Shown here: positions 8,127 to 16,122 of the stretch, piece after piece
How positions within the stretch are numbered: the stretch's first letter is position 1
Layout of the letters: every line of letters starts with the position of its first letter
Assembly: GCA_046330075.1 (NCBI GenBank)
Contig: JAXLTL010000002.1
Span: 322,037 to 386,036, forward strand
Source: JAJTFW01 sp046330075
GTDB taxonomy: Bacteria; Bacteroidota; Bacteroidia; AKYH767-A; OLB10
Direction: 5' to 3'
Length of the DNA stretch: 64,000 bases
Notes under the pieces: generated by a model
The model's input: only the letters and a program-made list of their open reading frames with translations
Told to the model about the DNA's origin: nothing
The model's database searches: none
Position numbers and translations under genes: made by a program

Positions 8127-10510
8127 ATACTGTTTCGAAGAGATATAAACGTGAAGATGAATTTCAGATTCAGACCATCTTTAATGATCTGATCCGGAAG
8201 TGGCATTATTTTTTGTTTGCAGGTATATTTTTTGCCGGACTGGCCATCGTTTATATTAAGCTTACACTGCCGGTGTATCAGGCTTCGAGCAGTATTCTCA
8301 TTGATGATGAAAAATCAGGTCCTTCAAATATCACAGATTTCCTTTCCAGCGATTTGTTTGGCACAAGCCTGAGTCTTCCTACTGAAATTGGTATCCTTCG
8401 CTCGCGTACGGTGATGCAAAAAACCATCGACCGTCTGAATCTGAGTGTTCAGTACTGGAATACGAGTGAATTTCCGGCCTGGCCCCTGTATCAGCGGAGC
8501 CCTATCAAGCTAGAAACCGATACGTTTGTAAGAGAGTTCAAAGATCTTTCCTTCGATGTGAAAATCGTCGACAAGGAACATTACGAAGTCGAAACCGAAT
8601 ACGATGGCGATAAACTGCCCTATTTTTCATTTAGCAGGAAATGTAAGTTCGGTGAGACCGTTAAAACGCAGTATTTCAGTTTCCGGTTATTCCGGGTAGA
8701 TTCAATTCCTGTTGAAGAAGGAAATACCTTTGAATTTAAAGTGAGATCCAGCACCAAGCAGATTGCTGAAATGCTGGAGAACCTGACGGTGGAGGAATTG
8801 GATAAGGATGCGAATATTGTTACCCTGAAGTACCTTGATGTGGTGCCGCTTCGTGCACTGGATGTGCTGAATACCATTGGTAAAGTGTACATTGATCTGG
8901 ATGTGGAAGATAAGGCAGAAGTTGCATCGCTCACATTGAAATTTGTAGACGAGCAGCTGAACAGCACCGGCTCTATGTTGAGTTCAAACGAACAGGAGAT
9001 GCAGGCCTTCAAGGAGAAAAACAAAACCGTTGACCTGAGTGAAGAGTCAAAGGCGGTATTGCAAAAGCTCAATGAACTGGATGTTCAGCGTGTGAAGAAC
9101 AATATCGAAATTGCCTCTCTGGAAAACCTGTATCAGTATGTTATCCGCAATGAGGATCTCACCAACCTGGCGCCTACGAGTTTGGGTTTGCCCGACCCGC
9201 TGCTGGTGGAACTGATCACCAACTTTCAGGCTTTACAAACAAAGAGGAAGAGTATTTCCTATGGTGTTAAAAGCGATGCGCCTGCAGTAAAAGTGATGGA
9301 TCAGCAGATTTCTGAAACCCGCGCGGCCTTGATTGAGAATATCCGGAACATTCAGCAACGGCTGAATCTTACTAAAAATGCGCTGGGGAATCAGATCGGT
9401 CAGTATGAGGAGAGTATCAAGCAGGTACCGGAAATGGAACGTCAGCTGCTGGGTATAAAGCGTAATTTCGAAGTAAACCAGAATATTTATACTTATCTGC
9501 TTCAGAAAAAAGCAGAGACCAGTATTGCGAAAGCGACTGCCGTCTCTGATAATAAAATTCTGGATGTGTCGGCACTGGCAGATGAACCTGTTGAGCCCAA
9601 CAAGAAAATTCTTGCTGTTTTGATCTTCCTGCTAACGATTATCATTCCGACAGGATGGATTACAATTGGTAATCTGGTTCGCACTACGGTGGTGAGCAAG
9701 GACGACATTACCATGCTGACTGAAGTACCGGTGATCGGTGTTGTTGGTCATTCAGCAGAACAGAACAATCTTGTCGTTAACAAGCGTCCGAAGTCGGCTA
9801 TGGCGGAGGCTTTTCGTACCATTCGTACCAATCTTCAGTTTTATGGAGCCGGCGATGGATGTAAAATCATCCTGATTACTTCTTCTGTAGGAGGGGAGGG
9901 TAAATCCTTCGTTACGCTGAATCTCGCTTCTGTACTCAGTATGCAGCAGAATAAAGTTGTAGTGATCGGACTGGATCTGCGGAAGCCGAAACTGTATCAG
10001 GATTTCGGCTGGAAGAACGATATGGGTGCATCGAATTATCTCGCCGGCGGAGCATCGCTGGATGCCGTGATCCGGAAGACAGAAGATCCGTTTCTGGACA
10101 TGATCATTTCGGGACCTATTCCTCCCAACCCTGCTGAATTATTGTCAAAGCCTGCCATGGCGCAGATGATTACGGAACTGCGTAAACGTTATGATTTTAT
10201 CATTATTGATACTCCTCCGGTGGGTGTAGTTTCGGACGCTTTTTCAATTATAAATTTCAGTGATGTAAATATCTATCTTGTCCGTCAGGGATATTCGAAA
10301 CGTGAATTCCTGGATACGCTGGACGAATTGTACAAGGAAGGTAAAATTCCCAATGCCTGTATTCTCCTGAATGATTCGGATTTCAGTCGCGGTTATGGTT
10401 ACGGCCATAATTACGGATACATCAACGGTAACGCCGGGTATTACGACTCGCAGGACGAAGAGGAGGAAAAACGTAAAACCGGCTGGCGTCGTTTTATTCC
10501 GTTCTCCTGA
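8123..10510 (+). CDS. Wzc-like polysaccharide co-polymerase with tyrosine-kinase domain
   Basis: This 795-residue inner-membrane protein has a Wzz domain with membrane helices near 27-47 and 494-514, a long periplasmic coiled part between them, and a fused bacterial tyrosine kinase. Kinase motifs are Walker A SSVGGEGKS at 587-595, Walker A' around D618 (IGLDLRKP) and Walker B IIIDTPP around D696. The C-terminus has a tyrosine cluster (GYGYGHNYGY, then YY) where such kinases autophosphorylate. It should control polymer length and export together with the upstream Wza-like lipoprotein. No glycosyltransferase, Wzx or Wzy genes are nearby, so the rest of the pathway must lie elsewhere. Confidence 0.92.
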   Translation: MNTVSKRYKREDEFQIQTIFNDLIRKWHYFLFAGIFFAGLAIVYIKLTLPVYQASSSILIDDEKSGPSNITDFLSSDLFGTSLSLPTEIGILRSRTVMQKTIDRLNLSVQYWNTSEFPAWPLYQRSPIKLETDTFVREFKDLSFDVKIVDKEHYEVETEYDGDKLPYFSFSRKCKFGETVKTQYFSFRLFRVDSIPVEEGNTFEFKVRSSTKQIAEMLENLTVEELDKDANIVTLKYLDVVPLRALDVLNTIGKVYIDLDVEDKAEVASLTLKFVDEQLNSTGSMLSSNEQEMQAFKEKNKTVDLSEESKAVLQKLNELDVQRVKNNIEIASLENLYQYVIRNEDLTNLAPTSLGLPDPLLVELITNFQALQTKRKSISYGVKSDAPAVKVMDQQISETRAALIENIRNIQQRLNLTKNALGNQIGQYEESIKQVPEMERQLLGIKRNFEVNQNIYTYLLQKKAETSIAKATAVSDNKILDVSALADEPVEPNKKILAVLIFLLTIIIPTGWITIGNLVRTTVVSKDDITMLTEVPVIGVVGHSAEQNNLVVNKRPKSAMAEAFRTIRTNLQFYGAGDGCKIILITSSVGGEGKSFVTLNLASVLSMQQNKVVVIGLDLRKPKLYQDFGWKNDMGASNYLAGGASLDAVIRKTEDPFLDMIISGPIPPNPAELLSKPAMAQMITELRKRYDFIIIDTPPVGVVSDAFSIINFSDVNIYLVRQGYSKREFLDTLDELYKEGKIPNACILLNDSDFSRGYGYGHNYGYINGNAGYYDSQDEEEEKRKTGWRRFIPFS

Positions 10511-10570
10511 TCAGGCTGATATTTTCCACAACCTAAGAGTTCATGTCTCCCTGCACGCTTAAGTGGGAAC

Positions 10571-10604
10571 GCAGATGACGCTGATTCTGCGGATCGGCGC
10601 GGAT
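10571..10604. repeat. Short 9-bp periodic GCNGAT repeat
   Basis: Four GCNGAT units (GCAGAT, GCTGAT, GCGGAT, GCGGAT) start at 10571, 10580, 10589 and 10599, giving a 9, 9, 10-bp period in otherwise non-coding DNA. It resembles an intergenic dispersed repeat common in environmental bacterial genomes, but that match is from memory. Confidence 0.5.
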
Positions 10605-10618
10605 TAAATGCGTCTTTA

Positions 10619-10661
10619 GATTGAAGCTTCCTTGCTGAATCTAATGGAAGGAAATTCAATC
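10619..10661. repeat. Interrupted inverted repeat at the convergent wzc/murF ends
   Basis: GATTGAA (10619-10625) then TTCCTT (10628-10633) pair with AAGGAA (10648-10653) then TTCAATC (10655-10661), giving a 13-bp stem with a small internal loop and a 14-base loop. It overlaps the murF stop. It may act as a transcript end for either gene, although there is no T-tract. Confidence 0.45.
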
Positions 10662-11954
10662 GCTAAAAGCTTCCATCAGCACTTCCATCTTCGAGCCTCT
10701 GGAGCCTTTGATGAGCAGATGGCCTGTTGTAGGCTTGTTGGCTTTGAGCCATTCCTTGCAGGTTGTTGAATCGCTGAAATGCCGGCTGCCGAGACGTTGG
10801 GCGATGTCTTTAAATAAGCTTCCTACCAGCAATACATTTTCACCTCCGATGCGAACTGCAGTTTCAGCGATGCGCTGATGTTCTTCCGGAGCGGTTTCTC
10901 CAAGTTCCAGCATTTCACCCAGCGCAATGATTTTGTTGCCGCTGAAGTGTTTCTCGAAATTCAGCAATGCAGCCTGCATGCTGCTCGGATTGGCATTATA
11001 GGTGTCCTGAACAATGGTGAGGTTGCCTTTTTTGATGACCTGTGAACGTTGATTGCCCGGCACGTACTGTTCAATAGCCTCCTTGATGTCCTGTGCCTCT
11101 ACGCCAAACTGACGACCTACTGCTACGGCGCTTAGCACATTGTCGAGGTTGTAATCACCGGTGAGTTGAGTTTTGATGCGCAGGTGGAAGGGTTTCATGA
11201 TTTCCACTTCCAGAAATTCGCTGCCACTGTCGATGACACGGCCGCGGTATTGCACCGTTTCGGAAGTGCCGTACGTGATGATATTATCATAGCCATGCAG
11301 CACTTCCCGCAATACAGGATTGTCGAGCTGAATAAATATCAGTCCGCTATGACTGCGGAGATAATCGTACATCTCACCCTTTCCTTTCTTCACACCTTCA
11401 GGACCTCCGAAGCCTTCCAGATGTGCTTTACCGATATTGGTGATGAGTCCGAAGTCGGGGCAGGCGATGTTACAAAGAGCGGCGATCTCCCGCTGATGAT
11501 TGGCGCCCATCTCTACCACAGCGAAATCGTGGTCTTCGTTCAGCTCCAGCAAGGTCAGCGGAACACCGATATGGTTGTTCAGATTGCCACGGGTATAATG
11601 CGTGGAAAACTCTTTGCGTAACACCGCTGCCGTTAGTTCCTTGGTGGTGGTTTTTCCATTGCTGCCGGTGATGCCCAGCACGTTGATGTCGAGGCGATGG
11701 CGATGGAAGGTGGCCAGTTGCTGCAGCGCGGTCAAAACATCCGGTACCCGCAGCAGGCGGGGATCGTCACCGGCGTCTTCGTCCACCACGGCATGTGAAG
11801 CGCCCTTCGACAAAGCCTCCATCGCGAAAGTATTGCCATTGAAATTCGGGCCTTTCAGTGCGAAATAAATGCAATCGGCAGGGAGATTCCGGGTATCGGT
11901 GGAAACGGCGGGATAACGCTGGAAAATATCGTAGAGTTGCTCGGTGGTAGTCAT
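10656..11954 (-). CDS. murF: UDP-MurNAc-tripeptide:D-Ala-D-Ala ligase
   Basis: MurF adds D-Ala-D-Ala to the UDP-MurNAc tripeptide, the last cytoplasmic step of the murein precursor. The 432-residue protein has the Mur ligase N-domain (STDTRNLPADCIYFAL), the ATP-binding loop GITGSNGKTTTKE near 95-107, VEMGANHQREIAAL, and the C-domain DTYNANPSSMQAAL typical of MurF. It is a single gene here, not in a dcw cluster. A perfect -7 element TACCTTTG (11966 to 11959) ends 4 bases before the ATG, so the message may be leaderless. Confidence 0.95.
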   Translation of the reverse strand: MTTTEQLYDIFQRYPAVSTDTRNLPADCIYFALKGPNFNGNTFAMEALSKGASHAVVDEDAGDDPRLLRVPDVLTALQQLATFHRHRLDINVLGITGSNGKTTTKELTAAVLRKEFSTHYTRGNLNNHIGVPLTLLELNEDHDFAVVEMGANHQREIAALCNIACPDFGLITNIGKAHLEGFGGPEGVKKGKGEMYDYLRSHSGLIFIQLDNPVLREVLHGYDNIITYGTSETVQYRGRVIDSGSEFLEVEIMKPFHLRIKTQLTGDYNLDNVLSAVAVGRQFGVEAQDIKEAIEQYVPGNQRSQVIKKGNLTIVQDTYNANPSSMQAALLNFEKHFSGNKIIALGEMLELGETAPEEHQRIAETAVRIGGENVLLVGSLFKDIAQRLGSRHFSDSTTCKEWLKANKPTTGHLLIKGSRGSKMEVLMEAFSD

Positions 11955-11966
11955 GGAACAAAGGTA
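11955..11966 (-). promoter_or_regulatory. murF promoter -7 element, leaderless type
   Basis: TACCTTTG on the minus strand (11966 to 11959) matches TAnnTTTG and is separated from the murF ATG by only 4 bases (11955-11958). Transcription would begin at or next to the start codon. Confidence 0.55.
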
Positions 11967-12131
11967 ATTGAAAGAGGGCAGAAGGCGAAGGGCCGACGAT
12001 GACTATTGAGTGGAGGAGGAGTGATTCTTGTCCGGCCAACAGTATAAATAACAGAAAGAAGCGAATTGGAATTTGTGGTAGTTCTAATACCTTCTTGCTT
12101 AACGCTTCGTCAGTAGAGATAGGTCACCTGT

Positions 12132-13634
12132 TTATTTGTTTCTGATTAATCGTGCCTGATACTTCATCTTATTCGTAGTTATGTGTAGAAAATACAACCC
12201 GGATGGAAGATTGTTCAACCAAAGTTCATTTGACACATATTTGAACAATCCTTCTTTAACTATCCGACCCAGAGGATCAGTAAGCTGATATATTACTCCG
12301 TTGGCTGTAGGCTTGAAAGGCAGCTCAACCGTTACTACCTGTTGTGACGGATTAGGATACACCTTTAATGGAATGGCCTCAGGAGCTTCAGTAATGCCTA
12401 TGGAAAGTGTATCACATGCGCTGCCGGTTTTAGCTCCCAGACTGAGATTAACACAATTGGGTAGACCAAGATAAGTACGATAACCGCCAAGGTGCTGACT
12501 AAGTCCGGTATAATTACAAGCCAAACCGGCAGAGTCAGGTTCATTGATAACACTTAGGTGTGTATTGAGGGGAGAATAAGCAGTGTCAGCAAAGGGATAA
12601 CACTGCATCAAAGACTCGCACCACCAGTCAGACCTGTAAATCTTCCCATTGGGTGCAAGGCGCAAGGCTGCTGAAACAGTAGTTAATGTATCTATAGAAT
12701 CTATAACCACCTTATGATTCCAGGCGAGTGAATCTTGCAAATCTATCTGATATAACATTGACGGTGGGGTCCAAAAACTGGACAGATAGAGGAATCGGCC
12801 ACTTGCACTCAAAGCACCTTCCCAGCAAACCACCACCGGCTGATTATCTCCGTTGTAAATAATCTGGTGATTGGACAATACACCCGTACAACGATCAAAG
12901 CTAAAACGCTCAATCACGGAATCCCCAATTCCTCCAATCCCGATAATATTTTCACCATCTAAAGCTGCTACCAAACTATAATTAGATGAATTTACAGGTT
13001 TGCCTATTTGTTGAGTAGTTACTCCGCTAAACCCTTGTGGTGTTAACAGTATCTTATAAAAGAAATTGGTGGTTGCCCACCATTTCCTAAATAAAATCCA
13101 CCAATCTCTGCCATTCCCATGTCGAATGGCAGTCATTCCATCACAGATATTTCCGTAGCTCAGTACATTGTTTTTCGTAACTACTTTGCCCAATCCATTA
13201 TTATAAGACATATCTACTACTGAATACGATATACGGGCACCACTGGTTGCCATGCTATGAATAACTGCGAACTTTTGAAGACTATCGGGCCAGGGCAGAA
13301 TCATCATTTCATGATACCAATTGGAGCAGGAAATGGTATCACCGTTTTCCATGGTCTGATGTTGCTTATTGTAGATACGTCCATTTTCAATTAATAATGG
13401 CATATTGTAAAGTTCCAGGTCAGGGGATGCAGCATAAAATAAAAGTTTTCCTGCTGAATCACTGATGGCCGCACAGCTTCCTCTTGCATTCACCGCTGTC
13501 TGGTAAAGAGAATCTACACCGGTGGAGCTGAAATGAATACCGCAACTATCACCCAAAGCCCAGTTCATATTAGTGAACTGAGCATTGACGTTGGCTTTAA
13601 TCAATAGTAGAATAATTAAAAGACGTATTCTCAT
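12132..13634 (-). CDS. Secreted protein with T9SS type A sorting domain
   Basis: The 500-residue protein has an N-terminal signal peptide ending near VNAQF. A C-terminal domain of about 80 residues begins PLKVYPNPSQQ and contains LPSGLYFLHITT, the type A sorting signal recognised by the type IX secretion system. The body has repeated hydrophobic strands with Trp/Tyr-rich motifs and looks beta-propeller-like, but I recognise no enzyme motif. It should be exported through the GldKLMN machine encoded from 28 kb. An IS3-family element ends about 26 bp upstream of its start, so the native promoter may be displaced. Confidence 0.85.
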   Translation of the reverse strand: MRIRLLIILLLIKANVNAQFTNMNWALGDSCGIHFSSTGVDSLYQTAVNARGSCAAISDSAGKLLFYAASPDLELYNMPLLIENGRIYNKQHQTMENGDTISCSNWYHEMMILPWPDSLQKFAVIHSMATSGARISYSVVDMSYNNGLGKVVTKNNVLSYGNICDGMTAIRHGNGRDWWILFRKWWATTNFFYKILLTPQGFSGVTTQQIGKPVNSSNYSLVAALDGENIIGIGGIGDSVIERFSFDRCTGVLSNHQIIYNGDNQPVVVCWEGALSASGRFLYLSSFWTPPSMLYQIDLQDSLAWNHKVVIDSIDTLTTVSAALRLAPNGKIYRSDWWCESLMQCYPFADTAYSPLNTHLSVINEPDSAGLACNYTGLSQHLGGYRTYLGLPNCVNLSLGAKTGSACDTLSIGITEAPEAIPLKVYPNPSQQVVTVELPFKPTANGVIYQLTDPLGRIVKEGLFKYVSNELWLNNLPSGLYFLHITTNKMKYQARLIRNK

Positions 13635-13722
13635 GGAAGCTTATATGCTCGGGAATGTACTAGCCCCCTAAATGACTGGAGGAATTCGCCAAGTCGAATT
13701 AGAACCATAAATTTAGGGAATT

Positions 13723-14034
13723 ATGACAAGAGTCAAAAGAACATTCAGTCCTGAGGAGCGCCTGAGCCTCATTCAGGAGGCCTCCAGAGAGGGATTTGCC
13801 CAGACATGCCGGAAGTATAACCTGGCACCGTCATTGTTAAACAGGTGGAAGAAAAAGTACCTTGAGCAGGGTTTGGGGGGCTTAAAGCCTAGTCGTGTGG
13901 CAGTTGATCCCAAAGTAAAGGAGTTGGAACAAGAGAACGAGCGGTTGAAGAAGATCATCGCACGTCAGGCATTAGAGCTTGAGGTGAAGGAGGAGCTTTT
14001 AAAAAAAACTCCTATCCAAATCAAACGAAAGTAG
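13723..14034 (+). CDS. IS3-family transposase OrfA (helix-turn-helix)
   Basis: The 103-residue protein has a helix-turn-helix (FSPEERLSLIQEA through LNRWKKKYLEQG) followed by a leucine-zipper-like coil (VKELEQENERLKKII), the standard IS3 OrfA layout that binds the element ends. Near its end is a run of eight A residues (14001-14008). A -1 slip there enters the orfB frame, which is open through to the orfB ATG at 14040, so an OrfAB fusion transposase can form. Confidence 0.92.
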   Translation: MTRVKRTFSPEERLSLIQEASREGFAQTCRKYNLAPSLLNRWKKKYLEQGLGGLKPSRVAVDPKVKELEQENERLKKIIARQALELEVKEELLKKTPIQIKRK

Positions 14035-14039
14035 CCATT

Positions 14040-15059
14040 ATGCAGGCGTATATAGGTAAGGCGAGCACAACGGATCTGATGAAGTGGCTAGGAATTCCCT
14101 CCAGCTCCTATTACTACAAGCCCACAGAGGGTAAACCGGGCCGAAAGCCGAGTACGCATACACTCTTCAAGAATGAGTTGGTAGAGAATCAACAAGTCGT
14201 AGCGGAGATCAAAGGCATTATTCTGGGACCTTACAATGCATATGGCTATCAGAATGTGACGGCAGAGCTTCGGGAAATGGGATATTGGATTGACGATAAA
14301 AAAGTGTACCGGATCATGGATGAAGAAAAGTTGCTATTGGGGAAAGTTATCCGGACAAAGGGCAAGAGAGAGAGGGTTCAGTATCGCAAGGTCGAAGCCT
14401 CCCGCCCAATGGAGTATTTATGTCTTGATATCAAGTATGTCTGGGTGCACGGAGAAAGCAGATGGTATTATCAGCTGTCGATTATGGATATATACAGCCG
14501 AAAGATCATTCACTGGATATTCCAGTCCAGTGTACGAAAAAAGGATGTGATAGATATGTTCCGGTATCTGCATCTTAAATATGATTTAAAGGGCGTAATT
14601 ATCCGCAATGACAATGGTTCGCAGTTCCTGGCTAATGAAGTCAGACGCACATTACAAGAAATGGAAGCGCGTCAAGAGTTTACCCACGTTGCTACACCCG
14701 AAGAAAACGCCTATATTGAATCCTTCCACAGCATCCAACAGAGGGAATTATATTGCCGATATCAATTTCTAAGTTATTATGAAGCTAAGAAGCATATTGA
14801 AGATTACATGCATTGGTATAATAATAAACGAAAGCATAAAAATCTGGGCCGCATTACGCCTCAGCAAAAATGGGATCAAGGAATGGCTTTGTCAACTCTT
14901 ATGCAGAGCACCTTTGCAGCGGATGATGGCTTGTCAAGGCCGGTTGATACCGCTGTATCAAAACCGACAAATCAACCGCTCGGCATGAGCCTTGACAAGC
15001 CCGCAGCCGATGCCTACCTTTGCATAACAGTTGACCAAAGCCATGGACAGCACTACTAA
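14040..15059 (+). CDS. IS3-family transposase OrfB (DDE integrase core)
   Basis: The 339-residue protein has the HTH_21 region (YNAYGYQNVTAELREMG) and the retroviral-type integrase core: first Asp in LCLDIKYVWV, second Asp in IRNDNGSQF, and the catalytic Glu in ENAYIESFHS about 35 residues later. It ends with the usual YNNKRKHKNLGRITPQQKW motif. It lies in the -1 frame relative to orfA with a 5-base gap. The family normally works as an OrfAB fusion made by frameshifting. No stop or deletion interrupts the core. Confidence 0.93.
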   Translation: MQAYIGKASTTDLMKWLGIPSSSYYYKPTEGKPGRKPSTHTLFKNELVENQQVVAEIKGIILGPYNAYGYQNVTAELREMGYWIDDKKVYRIMDEEKLLLGKVIRTKGKRERVQYRKVEASRPMEYLCLDIKYVWVHGESRWYYQLSIMDIYSRKIIHWIFQSSVRKKDVIDMFRYLHLKYDLKGVIIRNDNGSQFLANEVRRTLQEMEARQEFTHVATPEENAYIESFHSIQQRELYCRYQFLSYYEAKKHIEDYMHWYNNKRKHKNLGRITPQQKWDQGMALSTLMQSTFAADDGLSRPVDTAVSKPTNQPLGMSLDKPAADAYLCITVDQSHGQHY

Positions 15060-15099
15060 TGAAAATCATAGAATCTCTCCAGTTAATAGGGGGTTGCTA

Positions 15100-15415
15100 C
15101 AATGATACATGTAAATATATTAAGGAAAATTGGTTGGCAAATTAATTATTGTAATAAGTTGATAATAAAATTGTTAAAATGGAAGTGCATTGGCTTGCAT
15201 CGCATAAAATTTACAAGGGATAATTAAGGTAGCATTTCAATTAGCACCAGAGAAATTGGTTAGTGGTTTATACTGTTGTTGGAATTCCTAATCATCATAG
15301 TAACACCTCCAAAAATTCGAACTGGGAAAAAACCTTAACCTGATCACTAGCACTCCAGCATAATTGAACTTTTAACTCCGCCATTTGTCGTGGTGCTCAA
15401 TGGGCGGAATGTTTT
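15100..15415. other. AT-rich non-coding stretch right of the IS element
   Basis: I found no gene here. The left part is AT-rich with no recognisable motif. Near the right end an imperfect inverted repeat (TCCGCCATT at 15377-15385, AATGGGCGGA at 15399-15408) lies just past the stop of the minus-strand DinB-like gene and may be its terminator, though the following T-tract is weak. Confidence 0.5.
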
Positions 15416-15931
15416 TCACCACTCTCCTGCATACCGCAAGGGATCTCCGGAGGAATGTAGGAGGCAGGCATGATGAAGGGCGTTGATCTGCCGGATATGG
15501 TGCAGGTCATGTGCTACCCAGTTAACAAGGAACATCTTCGCCGATAGCGGACCAAATTTCGGATGTGCGTGAGCGTTATCCCATTTCGCATCGTTGAGTT
15601 TCTGAAGCCATCGGATAGAGCGATGACGTTCTTTCAGAAATTCTTCCAGTTTCTTCTCATACGATTGTTCGCTGTAACTTCTGGAAGTTACCCATCCTTC
15701 CGGATCAATGGCCGGTAAGGGAGCTTCCGGTAGGGTTAATACATGCTCTAACCGTGCTCTGAAATCTTCTTTCTCTTCATCTACCATATGGCAGAGGATT
15801 TCGAGGAGATTCCATTTTTCAGGCGCCGGACGGAATTGTACATCCTGACGCTGGCCGATGGTGAAAAGTGAATCGAACACAAGTCTGTTCAACGCCAGTT
15901 GTTCGATGAGAGGGGTAGGGTTGAAGTCCAA
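15416..15931 (-). CDS. DinB superfamily (four-helix bundle) protein
   Basis: The 171-residue protein matches the DinB_2 pattern: PAPEKWNLLEILCHMVDEE in the first half and FLVNWVAHDLHHIRQI near the C-terminus. The three histidines expected to bind a metal are those in LCHM, VAHD and HHIRQ. DinB-fold proteins include thiol-dependent S-transferases such as the bacillithiol transferase BstA, but the substrate here is unknown. It has no signal peptide. It is a single gene between the IS element and groEL. Confidence 0.8.
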   Translation of the reverse strand: MDFNPTPLIEQLALNRLVFDSLFTIGQRQDVQFRPAPEKWNLLEILCHMVDEEKEDFRARLEHVLTLPEAPLPAIDPEGWVTSRSYSEQSYEKKLEEFLKERHRSIRWLQKLNDAKWDNAHAHPKFGPLSAKMFLVNWVAHDLHHIRQINALHHACLLHSSGDPLRYAGEW

Positions 15932-16069
15932 GGAAAGGGAGGTTGATGAGTAGCTTGTAAAATTACAATTGCCCTGCTTCTTTCAAAGGGTTCGGTCCTT
16001 TTTTTTATCCGGTGAAAATTACGGGGGTGAAACTGTCCGGTGAACGGCCATAAACTGCCGGTAAAAGAA

Positions 16070-16095
16070 GAAGGCTGCCCCTGCGGACAGCCTTC
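16070..16095 (-). terminator. Terminator after groEL
   Basis: An 8-bp stem (GAAGGCTG 16070-16077, CAGCCTTC 16088-16095) follows the groEL stop on the minus strand and runs into a T-rich tract (complement of 16062-16069). Confidence 0.7.
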
Positions 16096-16122
16096 CTTTC
16101 TGAATGTATTCGGGGAAGAGGC

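Larger units (their letters stand above)
13661..15099 (+). mobile_element. IS3-family insertion sequence
   Basis: The element of about 1.44 kb contains orfA and orfB of the IS3 type. Its ends are imperfect inverted repeats: CCCCCTA then ACTGGAG (from 13664) at the left match the complement of the right end (CTCCAGT, then TAGGGGG at 15087-15093), with a 1-base offset between the blocks. The exact outer ends are uncertain by a few bases; TAC occurs at both candidate edges (13658-13660 and 15098-15100) and could be a 3-bp target duplication. Both transposase frames are open, so the element may be active. Confidence 0.8.
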
